DNA from: Bufo bufo
Lineage: Eukaryota; Chordata; Amphibia; Anura; Bufonidae
Assembly (NCBI RefSeq): GCF_905171765.1
Contig: NC_053392.1
Span: 450,838,722-450,902,721, forward strand
Direction: 5' to 3'
Length of the DNA stretch: 64,000 nt
In this document: in pieces, positions 11,146 through 22,988 of the stretch
How positions within the stretch are numbered: position 1 is the stretch's first letter
Layout of the letters: each line of letters begins with the position of its first letter
The notes under the pieces: model-generated
Seen by the model: the letters and a program-made list of their open reading frames with translations, nothing else
Database searches by the model: none
Told to the model about the DNA's origin: nothing
Translations under genes and position numbers: made by a program

Positions 11146-13100
11146 GACCAGGAAGGGGAGGATGACGGAAAAGTGAGGAATAATGTCTACATGGTAAACT
11201 CTGCAGAGACAAGATGTGGCTAAAATAATTTGTCATGGCGATCTACTCTGAATGGAGAAGATGAGGGAGGAGAACATCTACAAAGAGGAGATATCACTGA
11301 ATCTAACAGGTATGTAGTGCCGTATATAATGTCCAATTCAAATATGTCTTTAGCAGTAGGGCTGGGGGGGGGGTGATTGGAGAGAGAATTTGGCATGGGG
11401 TTGGGGGCACCAATTCAATGTTCACCTCAGGCAGCAGCAGAAGTAGAAGCATCTCTGGCCATAGCTATCAACAGTATCTGCAGTTGTGGACAGACAGGGA
11501 ATCACTGATGGAAACAGCGATTCCTGGCTGGCTGTTCTGATTAGGGCCCCCAGACATAACTTTTCTTTGGAGCCCCAGAAATGCCAAGACCACCCTGCAT
11601 ATACGTATGGTGCTTGGTGCAGGGCTTTAATCCAGAACACTGTAAATATATGGAGCAGGATTAAAGCTTCTGCAATCTAGCAGGAACAGGTTGGCTCCCG
11701 GCTGACAGTGACAGCTGGGGCCCCCGAGGAAAAGACAGAAGGGGTTTACTATCACTTCTGCCTTCTTCTTTCCTTGGTGCATAGTGCTTATTGAGCATTA
11801 TGCAGTAAAAAGAGGAAGCAGCATAACCGGTTCCTTTATTAGATTTGGCTATCATAGGATTGCTGGATGTCTCGGGTACAGCAGAGTTGCTGGGTCTTAA
11901 CAGACCCTGATCAGCTCCGCATATGTACAATGCCCCCAGTTTTCCCCTGTTACTGGGGCTCCTTTGGATGCTTCCATGACAGTGGAAAAAGTGCACAATC
12001 CAGAAAAAAAGTGACATTCTCCCTAAGAAGTATTTTAATGACCTCTTTGGGAACATATTATGCGCCAAAAAATTAATGAATAAGTAAATAAAATATATGA
12101 TAAAATACAAAGAAAAAAAAATTCCACTCTAACCTAAACCAACAACATTATCGCCCCATTCATGTCAAACTATACATGCACGGCGCTGGAGCGATGAGTA
12201 AACATGGCTCCCGCTTGCGAGTGAAGCGGGTGCCATGGCTGGCGTGTTTCCACTGTTGCAATAATGCCGATCATTGTCATTAAAACCTTTAGATGCCATG
12301 ATCAAGTGTGATCACAGCATCTAAAATCTCAAAAACCCGGAAGCGCACCATTTTGTAGGCTCAAACATGAGCTACAATACCATAAAAATGTAAAAAATAA
12401 CTTAAAAAATATCAAAATTTAAATCATCCCCCTTTCCGTAGAATAAAGAAATAAATACATAAATAAAAAAATATATATAAACAGCATGGGCATCACTGCA
12501 TCTGAAAATGCCCATACTATTAAAATATTCAAATTATTTTCCAATACGGCGAATGGTGTAATGGAAAAAAGGGTAAAAATGGCCGATTCGCCATTTTTTC
12601 ATTGCTTCTCTTACCTAAAAAAATGTGATCACAAAGGCACACACACTCCAAAATGGTATCAATAAAAACTACAGATCGTCCCGCAAAGAATGAGACCCCA
12701 CACAGCTCAGTAGATAAAGATATAAAAAAGTTAAAAAATATAAAACAGTAGACCAAAAAAACTATATATAAGGGGTATAGTTGTAATCGTATTGACCCAG
12801 AGAATGAAGGGCACAGGTCAGTTTTGCTGCAAAGGGAACGCCGTAGGAACAAAACCCATAAAAAGGTGCATTTTTTGCATTTGTTTTCCAATTCCATTCC
12901 ATTAGGATTTATCTTTTACTGCTTCCCACTACATTGTATGCCATATTAAATGGTGACATTAGAAAGTACAACTTGTCCTGCAAAAAATAAGTCCTCATAT
13001 GGTTATGTGAACTGAAAAATAAAAAAGTTGTGGCTCAAGGAAGATAGGGAAGAAAAATGAAAAAGCAAAAACAAAAAAAACCCTCAGATGTACGGCATAT
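11146..13100. other. Intronic non-coding DNA with a dispersed repeat copy at 12590-12960
   Basis: No gene was recognised. The segment at about 12590-12960 (TGGTATCAATAAAAACTACAG, then GTATTGACCCAGAGAATG) is similar to about 33370-33600 and, reversed, to about 58230-58440. It is one member of an AT-rich repeat family of unknown class. Confidence 0.5.
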
Positions 13101-13854
13101 TTAAAGGGAGTCTGTCACCTACCTGACTGGTTTCAAACAGGTGACCTTGTTCAGTGGGGCACAAAGACATGACACAGATGTTAACCGTGGTTAGTTCTTC
13201 TGATGCTTCAAATTGCCCAAAAAGTCGTTTTTATCATATGCTAATGAGCCGTCGCAAGTGCCCAGGGGCGGAGAGTTTTCTGAAAGTGCCCAAGTTCCTC
13301 CGCCTCACTCGCGCCTAACTCCGCCCCTCAGTAAGCTCAAGCCAGCCCTGTGGCTCTGTTACATCATATTTCCCTATAGGCTGTTCGCGCATCACTGACG
13401 GGCCCGGGCATGCGCAGTCTTCTGCCCACTGAGGTCAGAGGGACAGGGATATGGAGTGCGCATGCACCAATTACTGGCGTGAAATTGGCGCATGTGCACT
13501 GCATATCTCTGTGCCTCTGACCACAGTGGGCAGAACAGTGCGCATGCCCGGGCCCAGCAGTGATGCGCGAACAGCCTACAGGGAAATATGATGTCACAGA
13601 GCCACAGGGCTGGCCTGAGCTTACTGAGGGGCGGAGATAGGCGCGAGTGAGGCGGAGGAACTTGAGCACTTTCAGAAAACTCTCCACCCCTGGGCACTTG
13701 CGACGCATCATTAGCATATGATAAAAACAACTTTTTGGGCGATTTGAAGCATCAGAAGAACTAACCACGGGTAACATCTGTGTCATGTCTTTGTGCCCCA
13801 CTGAACAATGTCACCTTTTTGAAACCGGTCAGGTAGGTGACAGACTCCCTTTAA
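13101..13854. repeat. Large palindromic T2-type MITE (754 bp)
   Basis: TTAAAGGGAGTCTGTCACC and its complement form the ends. The inverted pairing continues for about 300 bp per arm (GGCGGAGAGTTTTCTGAAAG against CTTTCAGAAAACTCTCC). The long open frames seen on it are symmetric shadows of the two arms, not genes. Confidence 0.8.
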
Positions 13855-13997
13855 AGAATAAGGAGCTATAGTTTGAAAAAAACTTTTTAAAGATTTTTCG
13901 CAGTATTTCCCAAATCAAACTAAACAAAAAATGCTAAAAACGTTAATGCAACTGTTAAACCACAACCTTGTGCTAAAAAGCAAAAAGTGCCTGGCCT

Positions 13998-14399
13998 TTA
14001 AAGGCTATGTACACCTTTACCAGCAATTATTTTATGACTGCATTGTACTAATTTTGAGCTAAAAATACAGAGCCCTTTTTTTCTGTACATAGCCGAGATG
14101 CTCTAGTAGCAGCCTCTTGATTTTCTATCTTTTCTGTCAGTTGGGGAGATGGTGGGCTCCTTATCTCTGCTCTCTGACACTATAAACAATCATTATAGCT
14201 CAGTTTTTATCTTACTGATAAGAATGTGGCTTAAATAAGTGGTTATGACCTCTTAGTATTTTAGAGATAAGGTTTATTAGATGACCAGCACAAAGTGAAC
14301 GTGAAAGTACCAGTCACACAGTTAGAAAAGCAGTTAATCATTTGACAGAAAGGCTCAATATTCTTAATAAAGGCCTCAGAAGGTGTACATAACCTTTAA
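13998..14399. repeat. T2-type MITE
   Basis: TTAAAGGCTATGTACACCTT at the left and AAGGTGTACATAACCTTTAA at the right; TTAA at both ends. Non-coding. Confidence 0.7.
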
Positions 14400-15111
14400 A
14401 GCCTTTTCCGGTTTGGACATTAAGGGGTTTAAGCAGCTTTTTTACATGAACCTTTTGATTTAAAGAGGACCTTTCATCAGGCTATCTCTAGTCTAATTAT
14501 TATCCTACCTTATAGGGCGCCCCCCCACTGATGCCATGGCACTTTTTTTTTTTTCTACAGGACCCCCCGTTCGTCCGCTGTTGGCCCCGTATATTTTAGC
14601 GCCTTATATTATAAGGCCTATATAAACTAATGCCTAACTAGGCAATGAAACCTATCTTGACCCAGGTTAATTAATACTTCACTTTTATTTCTATATGTGT
14701 TAACCTGAACGGAGTAAATATATAAACGTATTACTTATCTTTATTAGTTATTCCTACAAACCAAAAAAAGGTTTTAAAAATACAGTCCCTACTGCACTAG
14801 TGGGTTGTAGTGATAAGTGGTGAAGAGGGGACGGGAGAGTGCACTAACTCCCACCCTCTCACATTGGAAACAAAAATACTACAGTGTCACCATTTGCAGG
14901 GCTGTTACTAGCTCTGTGCTGCTGTCAGTTTGACCATGTATTGCAGTGGGGACCTAGAAGCGTCACCCCACTGTCAAAAGTATGCACACTGCACCCATAC
15001 ACTCAGCAGGTCAGCTAGTGGCCCTACAAACTATTGATGAACACTGCTATATGCCATGTGAAGCCTGAATGTTGGATAATCGCACTGTTAAAGTGTAGTC
15101 CATCCAGGATC
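14400..15111. other. Intronic DNA, one unpaired T2-type end at ~14460
   Basis: TTTAAAGAGGACCTTTCATCAGG near 14460 resembles a T2-MITE terminus without a partner. Nothing else was recognised. Confidence 0.4.
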
Positions 15112-15205
15112 CGCAAAAAAACTGATGCCATACGGAAGTCATCCTTTTTTTTGCGGATCCGCAATTTGCGGAACGCAAAACACATACGGTCGTGTGAACG
15201 TAGCC
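15112..15205. repeat. Half of a PIF/Harbinger-like MITE
   Basis: GGATCCGCAAAAAAACTGATG through CACACGTAGCC-type end, abutting the next MITE through a shared TAA (15206-15208). The left half is missing. Confidence 0.55.
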
Positions 15206-15595
15206 TAAGGCTACATGCACACGACCGTATTTGTTTTGCGGTCCACAAATTGCGGATCCGCAAAAAAAAAAAAACGGATGGCGTCCGTATGGCATCTGTT
15301 TTTTTTTTTGCGGGTCCATTGTATATGCCTAACGGACAAGAATAGGACATGCTCTATTATTTTTGCGGAATGAAACCACAGACAACGGACGTGGAAAACA
15401 AACAGCTGACTAGCTGCATTTTTTTACAGCACTATAGAAATGAATGGGTCTGCATCCTATCCGCAAAAAAAACAAACTGAACGGACGCGGAAACAAAATA
15501 CGTTCGACTGTATGTGTTTTGCAGTCCGCAAAAAAAACGGATGACGTCCGTATGTCATCAGTTTTTTTGGCGGATCCATTGTAACAATGCCTATC

Positions 15596-16667
15596 TGTCA
15601 CCTCCGGCCCTGGGAGAGATCTTAGAAGTTCAGATAGACGGAAGACTCAGGAGTCTATCTGCAGATCTCTCTTGTTTTCATTGTTAGGGCTTGTTCACAC
15701 GACCGTACAGCTTTTTCAGTGTTTTGCGGACCATTTTTCCCGGATCCGTTGTTACGCTTTTTCAGTGTTTTGCGGACCGTTTTTCACGGATCCGTTGTTA
15801 AGTTTTTTGTTTCCGTTGTGTTTCCGTTTCTGTTACGTTTTTCCGTATGGCATATACAGTAATTACATAGAAAAAATTGGGCTAGGCATAACATTTTCAA
15901 TAGATGGTTCCGCAAAAACGGAACGGATACGGAAGACATACGAATGCATTTCCGTATGTGTTCAGTTTTTTTGCGGACCCATTGACTTGAATGGAGCCAC
16001 GGAACGTGATTTGCGGACAATATTAGGACAAAACTCAAAATGTAGCGGAACGGAAATGCGGACATACGGAAACGGAATGCACATGGAGTACATTGTTTTT
16101 TTTGCGGACCCATTGAAATGAATGGTTCCGTATATGGCCCGTATACGGAACGCAATAAACGGCCCATATACGGAAGGCAAAAAACGTTCGTGTGAACCCT
16201 TAGTGACAGGTTTCCACCCCTTCGCAGATGCTGCTCATTATCAGTCAGGTGGTTCTTTATATGTTCCGCCTCTCACTTGTTTCACTGCGGCTGATAGTTC
16301 TGTGGAGTGCTCTCTGCTTGTGTGGTGGTTCTCCTGTTCCAGTTACATCTCAAGCTAAGTCCTTATCCCTTTTCTCGGTGTGTCTTTTCTGACTAGGCCT
16401 CAGAGAGACACTAGCTCCTTCATTTTGGAAGGAGCCAGTTGCCTCTTTCCCTGTTCCCTAAGCTGAGGGTTTGGTGCAGTGTTGCAGCAGTCTCAGGTTC
16501 ATGTGCATTTCTACCTTTGAAATTTGCACATGTTGTTAGCAGCTTAGGGAGAGTATAAGTGATTGCTAGGAGGCGACCTCTTCGTGCCCTAGATTTGGGG
16601 CCTAGTCTGTTGTTGTTTAGTTGTGGTTCCCTTTGGTTGTCTTTCCTTCCCCGTACTTCCAGTGACA
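15596..16667. mobile_element. Solo LTR with 5-bp target duplication CTATC
   Basis: Begins TGTCACC and ends GTGACA (TG...CA), flanked by CTATC at 15591-15595 and again at 16668-16672. About 556 bp of LTR remain once the nested MITE (15687-16199 plus its TTA) is subtracted. No internal coding region is present, so it is a solo LTR left by recombination. The LTR class (Gypsy or retroviral) cannot be told. Confidence 0.68.
15687..16199. repeat. PIF/Harbinger-like MITE inside the solo LTR
   Basis: GGGCTTGTTCACACGACCG at the left and ACGTTCGTGTGAACCC at the right, flanked by TTA (15684-15686, 16200-16202). The interior repeats TTTTGCGGACC motifs. Confidence 0.7.
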
Positions 16668-17007
16668 CTATCCTTTTCCACAAAATGGACAAGAATAGGA
16701 CATGTTCTATTTTTTTAGCGGGGCTACAGAACGGACATACTGATGCGGACAGAATGGACACGGAAACAAAATACGTTCATGTGCATGTAGCCTAACTATG
16801 ATGTTATCACATTGAATAAAAGTTGTATTTCATTCATTTACTTTACTAATCGGTCTGGGCTTTGAAGTCAAGGAGGTGGTCCTATAAGTGATTGACAACC
16901 TTCCCCGTATGACATACAGGAACAGCTGTCAAGCACTGATAGGACCACCTCCTTGATTTCAAAGCCCAGAAGGGGCAGGAATTTAAATGACTTATAAATA
17001 TGAGTTA

Positions 17008-17220
17008 GGCCTCATGCACACAAACAAATTATCTTTCTGTGTCCGTTTTTTTGCAGACCGTATGCGGAACCATTAATTTCAATGAATCCGCAAAAAAAAT
17101 GGAAGGTACTCCGTGTGCATTCCGTTTGTCAGTATTTCCGTTCCGCAAAAAATAGAACATGTCCTATTATATTGAGTGCTCACTATAATTTATTGGGGCA
17201 AATTGTTCCGTTATGCAAAA
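17008..17220. repeat. Left part of a MITE split by the DIRS element
   Basis: Starts GGCCTCATGCACACAAAC after TTA. The matching fragment continues at about 23128-23180 (ACAGAATGCACATGGACGTC ... TTTTTTGCGGATCCG) on the far side of the DIRS element, so the DIRS landed inside it. Confidence 0.55.
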
Positions 17221-17390
17221 AGGAGACTTTTGTATTACTTACCAGTAAAGTCTCTTTCTCGCTCTTCCTTGGGGGACACAGGAAACCATGGGTATAGCTC
17301 TGCTCCCTAGGAGGCGTGACACTAAGTGAAAGGTGTAAGCCCCTCCTCCATCAGCTATACCCTTCAGCCTGGAGAGAGAGACTGCCAGTT
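17221..17390. repeat. DIRS inverted terminal repeat, 3' side of the element
   Basis: Pairs with 22989-23127 over the GGGGGACACAGGAAACCATG ... AGAGAGACTGCCAG portion. The outer ~50 bp differ between the two termini, as usual for DIRS. Confidence 0.88.
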
Positions 17391-17500
17391 GCGTGTCCAA
17401 GTAGTGAAAGATAACCACCAACCGGAAAAAAGAACTGTCAAGCCCCAACGGGGCAACCAAGCCAGAACCACAACTGTAAACCCAAATGAAGGGCGGGTGC

Positions 17501-17600
17501 TGTGTCCCCCAAGGAAGAGCGAGAAAGAGACTTTACTGGTAAGTAATACAAAAGTCTCCTTTTCTCGCCCATATTCCTTGGGGGACACAGGAAACCATGG
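17501..17600. repeat. DIRS internal complementary region (ICR)
   Basis: Bases 17501-17560 are the exact reverse complement of the left outer end 17221-17280. Bases 17561-17600 are the reverse complement of the right outer end 23088-23127. The two outer ends are thus joined at 17560/17561, as the replication model for DIRS circles requires. Confidence 0.92.
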
Positions 17601-17661
17601 GACGTTCCAGAGCGGTCCCAGAAGGGAGGGACCAGAACAAACTAGACCAACACCAGAGGCA

Positions 17662-19055
17662 TCAATCAACTGCCGCCTGCAACACCAGACGGCCTAAAGC
17701 AGCGTCAGCCGACGCATGAGTATGCACCCTGTAGAACTTGGTGAAGGTGTGCAAGGAGGACCAAGTGGCCGCCTTGCAAATCTGCTCCGTAGAAGCCCGA
17801 TTCCTCTGAGCCCAGGAAGCCCCGACCGCTCTAGTGGAGTGAGCGGTAACACCAAGGGGCGGAACCCTGCCCTTGGCGAGATAAGCCTCAGTAACAGCCA
17901 TCTTGACAAAACGGGCGATAGCAACTTTGGACGCCGCCATCCCTCTGTGCGACCCCTCCGGAACCACAAAGAGCAAGTCAGTACGCCTGAAAGAGCTGGT
18001 TACCTCCAGGTAAACCTTGAGCGCCCTGACAACGTCCAGGCGATGAAGCTTCCTCTCCCGAGGGTGGGAAGGGGAAGGACACAAAGAGGGGAGAACAATG
18101 TCCTCGTTCAGATGAAAGGCGGAGACCACCTTAGGAAGGAAGGGACCGGACGAAGAACCACCTTGTCCTGGTGGAACACTAGGAAAGGTTCCAGACAGGA
18201 GAGTGCAGCCAATTCGGACACCCTCCGAAGAGAGGTGACGGCTACAAGGAAAATAACCTTGCAGGACAGAAGTCGCAAGGAAACCGTCCGCAGAGGCTCG
18301 AAAGGAGAAGCCTGGAGCGCTGAGAGAACCAGGTTCAGGTCCCAGGGCGGTACCGGAGGGCGGTACGGGGGAACCGCGTGAGCCACGCCCTGAAGGAAGG
18401 TCTTGACAGGACCAAGGGGGGCCAGTGGGCGCTGAAACAAAATGGACAGCGCAGACACCTGACCCTTCAAAGAACTAAGACCCAGACCTTGGGCAAGTCC
18501 GTTCTGCAGGAAGGACAAAACGGTGGGGAGAGAAAAGCGGAGCGGAGGAATCCCCAGATCGGCACAGAACCCCAAATAGGTCCTCCAGGTCCTATAATAG
18601 ATCCTAGAAGAGGACGGCTTACGGGCGCGGATCATGGTGCGGACGACGTCCGCAGAAAAACCCCTACGTGTCAGGACGGTGGTCTCAACAACCACGCCGT
18701 CAAACGTAGGGACCTTAAACGCGGGTGGAAGATCGGTCCCTGAGAGAGAAGATCTTCCCTGGCGGGCAGCGGCCAGGGCGCGTCTGCCAGGAGCAGCATG
18801 AGGTCGGCATACCAAGACCGGCGGGGCCAGTTCGGAGCGACCAGAATCACCGAGACGCCTTCCGCCGCGATCTTCCGAAGGACCTTGGGCAGGAGAGGGA
18901 TGGGAGGGAATATGTATGGACGCGCGAGGAAAGGAAGAACGAGGGCGTCGGCTCCGCAAGCTCCCGGATCCCTGGCCCTGGACAGATAGGCGGGGACCTT
19001 GTGATTGAACTTGGAGGCCATGAGGTCCACGTCCGGTATGCCCCAACGAAGGCAA
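17662..19055 (-). pseudogene. DIRS tyrosine recombinase, one frameshift
   Basis: Read on the minus strand in two frames, 19055-18108 and 18129-17662, which join near 18110-18130 by a one-base shift. The first frame carries a SAM-like N-terminal domain (S-R-I-Y-Y-R-T-W-R-T-Y) and the first catalytic Arg in T-S-L-R-R-V-S-E-L. The second carries the H-S-T-R box and the nucleophile Tyr in T-F-T-K-F-Y-R-V-H. The enzyme integrates the circular DNA copy in place of a DDE integrase. The start codon is uncertain; the frame overlaps the 3' end of the RT/RNase H frame. Confidence 0.85.
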
Positions 19056-20065
19056 ATGGCCTCAAACACCTCCGGGTGAAGAGACCACTCGCCGGGGTAG
19101 ACGGTGGTGCGACTGAGGAAGTCCGCCGCCCAATTGTCCACCCCTGGAATAAAAATTGCAGATAGAGCCGGGACGTGGGCTTCCGCCCAACGGAGAATGC
19201 TGGTGACCTCCCGCATCGCTGCAGCGCTGCGAGTGCCCCCCTGGTGGTTTATGTACGCCACGGCCGTGGCGTTGTCCGATTGCACACGAACTGGATGACC
19301 CTTCAGCAGATGAGTCCAGTGTCGCAGAGACAGAAGGGCCGCTCTCAGCTCCAGGACATTGATCGAGAGTTTGGACTCCGATGGAGACCAAATGCCCTGG
19401 ACGGATCGGGGAGGAAACACGCCTCCCCAGCCCAAGAGACTGGCATCGGTTGTAACCACCAACCAGTTGAGCGGCAGAAAGGACCTGCCCAGAAGAGGGG
19501 ACTGTAACCACCAGCGGAGAGATGACCGCACCGGAGGCGATAGATGGAAGGGATGATCCAGAGACTCCGGCGATTTGTCCCAGGAGGAGAGGATCGCCCG
19601 TTGGAGAGGGCGGGAGTGAAACTGCGCAAATGGGATCGCCTCGAAGCAGGCAACCATCTGCCCCAAGACCCGCATGCAGAAGCGGAAGGACGGTCGACGG
19701 TGGAGAAGGAGACCCCGAATCGCCCGACGGAGGGTCAGTCGTTTTTCCGAGGGAAGACGTACCTCCGCCGCTCCCGTGTCTAAAAGCATTCCCAGGAAGA
19801 CCAGTTGTCTGGAGGGGGGAAGGGAGGACTTTGGGAAGTTGATGACCCAACCGAACCTCGCCAGGGTCTCTAGAGTGAGATCCACGCTGGCAACCGCTTG
19901 AGAAAGGGACGGAGCTTTGATGAGGATATCGTCCAAGTACGGTAGCAGAAAAACACCCCTGGAGCGGAGTAAGGCCAAAACCGGGGCCAGGACCTTGGTG
20001 AACACCCGGGGGGCTGTTGCCAGCCCAAAGGGAAGGGCGACAAATTGGAAGTGAAGGTCCCCCAC
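18671..20065 (-). pseudogene. DIRS reverse transcriptase C-terminal part + RNase H
   Basis: Same frame as the preceding Gag/RT frame, separated from it only by a TGA at 20074-20072. It shows F-Q-F-V-A-L-P-F-G-L-A-T-A-P, the catalytic Y-L-D-D, then an RNase H with D (V-V-T-T-D-A-S), E (L-E-L-R-A-A-L), D (Q-S-D-N-A-T-A-V-A-Y-I-N) and D (N-W-A-A-D-F-L-S-R). The last ~120 residues contain an A-P-N-W-P-x-x-x-W-Y block typical of the DIRS polyprotein after RNase H. All RT/RH catalytic residues visible here are intact. Confidence 0.87.
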
Positions 20066-20071
20066 GGTGAA

Positions 20072-22006
20072 TCAGAGGAAGCGATGGTGACACCGGGCTA
20101 CCGGAACATGGAGGTAGGCATCCTGTATATCGATGGAAGACATGAAATCTCCCCGCTCCAGGGAAGCCACCGCGGAACGGAGGGACTCCATCCGAAACCG
20201 TCGAAGGAGGAGAAAACGGTTGAGCCTTTTGAGGTCCAAAATGGGCCGCACCGAACCTCCCTTCTTGGGAACTACAAAGAGGTTCGAATAGAACCCTTGG
20301 AACCTTTCCTCTAGAGGAACGGGGGTAATCACCCCCCTGTCCAGTAAGGCTTGAACAGCCGCGGAGAACGCAGCCGCGCTTTTCGGGTCCCGCGGCGGGC
20401 GGGAGCGAAAGAACCGATCTGGAGGGAAGGACGCGAATTCGATTTTGTATCCGGAAGACACAATTTCGAGAGCCCAGGCGTCGGAGACGTGAGCCATCCA
20501 GACGTCCCTGAAAAGGAGGAGCCGGCCCCCCACCCGGGTGGGTGGGGGCGCACCTTCAGGCAGAGGACTGCTTTGCTGCGGGTGTGCGGGCAGCCTGCGC
20601 CAGGAGGGCTGCGCCCGAAAAAACGGCTTCCTACGCTTATCCTGGGGAGGGGCCGAAGCGGCAGCTGCGGGGGGAGCCCCAGAGGTCCTGCGGGAGGACC
20701 GAAAACGAGACGCACCAGGGCGTCCGCGGGGGGCGCCCCTGGCTTGGTGTTGAGGAAGATGGGTGCTTTTACCACCCGTGGCCTCCGAAATAAGCTCGTC
20801 TAGGCGGACCCCGAAAAGGCGGGAACCCGCAAAAGGTAGCCCCGCCAAGGAACGTTTGGAGGCAGAGTCCGCTTTCCAAACCTTCAGCCAGAGTTCCCTC
20901 CTGACGGAAACTGCCAGGGCGGAGGAGCGTGCTATAAGGGCTCCCGCATCAAGGGATGCCTCACAAACAAAATTCCCGGCCCGAATAATAAGCTGGGCCA
21001 AGGAACGTAGGTCCTGGATGGGGACGTCCGAGTCCAACTCCTGTTCCAGCTGCACACCCCAAGCAGAGATTGCTTTACCTGCCCAGGCAGAGGCAAAAAC
21101 CGGTCTGAGGGCAGAACCGGAGGCAGCAAAAATGCCCTTGGAAAGGGTCTCCATGCGACGGTCCTCCGCTGACTGAAGAGAGGACCCGTCGGGAACAGGG
21201 ATGGCCGTGTTCTTTGACAGATGGGCCACAGGGGGGTCCACCTTGGGTGGGGACAACCAGGTGGCCACGACATCGGCTGGAAAAGGATAGCAAATATCCA
21301 GCTTCTTGGGGTTGACAAAACGGGCGTCCGGGCGAGCCCAAGCCTTAGACACAACGGAGTAGAAATCAGAGTGGATTGGAAAGACTTTTGAGGCCTGCCT
21401 GGGTCTGATAAAGGAGACGCTAGCTGCGTCAGAGCTAGGGGGGTCATCTTGCACCTTAAAGGTGTCACGAATATCAGAGATGAGTTGACCCATCGCTGAG
21501 GCTAGCTTGGACGGCAGGGCCGAGTCCATTTCCAAATCCGAAGCCGCCAATTCACCTTCAGAGGGCGAATCCTTTGGAGAGGAGAGGCCCGTCTGAGTGC
21601 GCACGCGTGGCGGGGAGAGGGAGGCATCCGAGGAGGAGGCTCGCTCTACTCTAAAACGCTTCTGAGAGTGCCTAGCTCGGGAAGGGTCACTAAGAGAGGG
21701 TGAACCCGCCGCAGCGGCGGAAGCGGTGGACCCGGAGGGCGCGACAGTAAGAGTGGCGTCCTGCGGGGTAGGCGGCCTGTCTATTAGGCGGCCCACGACA
21801 TGGGTGAGGCTTTCCACGGCCTGGGACAGGGATCTAGCCCAGTCAGGAGGGTCAGAGGAAACAGGGAGCGACACAGCGGGCGACTGAGGCTGCGGTGGAG
21901 CTCGGCATGCAGGACAGTGCGGATCAGACTGCCCCCGGGGAAAGGGTTCCCTACAAGCGGTACAGGCATGGTACCAAGGCTTGGCGGCTGCAGAAGGGTC
22001 TGACAT
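20072..22006 (-). pseudogene. DIRS Gag-like protein fused to RT N-terminal part
   Basis: 644-residue frame starting MSDPSAAAKPWYHAC. A CX2C...CX2C pair (C-T-A-C and C-P-A-C) sits in the first 35 residues. A Ser/Pro-rich middle is followed by a helical Gag-like region and a basic Q-H-Q-A-R-G-A-P-R-G-R segment. RT begins near the end (F-V-V-P-K-K-G-G-S-V-R-P-I-L-D-L and I-D-I-Q-D-A-Y-L-H-V-P). Gag and RT are in one continuous frame until the TGA at 20072-20074, where an Arg codon would be expected; CGA to TGA by CpG decay is the simplest cause. Confidence 0.84.
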
Positions 22007-22988
22007 GGTGGAAAAAATGTTGCACTTAAAGTGGGAGACCCCAGGGAAAAAACGGAACGGGGATTACACCCAAGCAGCAGTACTGGTGGCACGGAGGGGG
22101 TTAACAGTCCTACCAGACCCGCGGACAGTGCAAGCGGCAGCAGCAAGGGCAGCAGACTGAAGGAGGCTGTGGAGGAGTGGCAGCAGGCACGGAGATGAAG
22201 AGCTTCAGGATCGGACGGCAGAGAGGATTCCACGCAGCACTAGAGATGTGGAGCCCGACGAAACAGGAAGTAGCGGAGCGCATGTAGGAAGCTCCGCCCC
22301 CCCTGCCCTCGCTAAAGGAGAAGGCAGAGCCGCGCGCGCGGCAAAATGATTTAACCCCCGAGGAAGATGAAGTGCCGGCCAAGATAAAATGGCGCCGTTC
22401 GCGCCAAGTAAGCGGCCCCCGCCGCGCCTGGATGTGGCAGACGGCCTCCTGCCCACAGCCGTCCCCCTGATGCCCTGCCGCTAGAGAAGACCGAAGTCCC
22501 CCCCAAATGATGCCCGGTAAAGTTGCCGGTCCAGTTATGCCCATGGGGGGAAAAACGCTTGCCTTCAAGCGTAGACGTAGCAGCGGTGGGAGGGAGGGAA
22601 GGGGAGGCTGGAGCAGCCACTCTCACCATCCGCTGTCTTCACCCTCAATCCATCCAGCAGGGTCGCCCCTTCAGCTACTGGCACCGCAGTGGCAGGAAGC
22701 CGGGGGAGGGACTTGTCGTGTGCGGGCGACCCTTGAGCTGGCGGGACGCAGGGGAGCGAGGCTGCCCTGGTCCACCTTGTCTTCTGTGGGGGAGGCGGCA
22801 GTGCGGCATTACCGGCACTGGCGCAACTCAACCCCGGGAGAAACAGAGGGGTCTAGTGCGCCTCTGTTGTCCCTGCAAGTAGAAAAAACCCGAATTAAAA
22901 ACAACAAATAACGCAAAAAATAAAAAAAATTTAGGAAAGCAACCCTGCCTAAGCAGGGAGTGTCTTGCCTCCTTGGACACTAAGCAAA
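22007..22988 (-). other. DIRS 5' untranslated leader
   Basis: GC-rich sequence between the inverted terminus and the Gag start at 22006. Open frames occur on both strands but none resembles a known protein. Promoter activity is expected here by position only. Confidence 0.55.

Larger units (their letters stand above)
15209..16792. repeat. PIF/Harbinger-like MITE interrupted by a solo LTR
   Basis: Starts GGCTACATGCACACGACCG after TAA and ends CGTTCATGTGCATGTAGCC before TAA (16793-16795). The halves are separated by the LTR at 15596-16667, and the sequence resumes after it with CAAAATGGACAAGAATAGG. The left half itself looks composite. Confidence 0.65.

Noticed and set aside
17716..22911. Many plus-strand open frames of 60-220 codons across the DIRS element
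   Set aside because: They are antisense shadows of GC-rich minus-strand coding sequence, with no recognisable domains.
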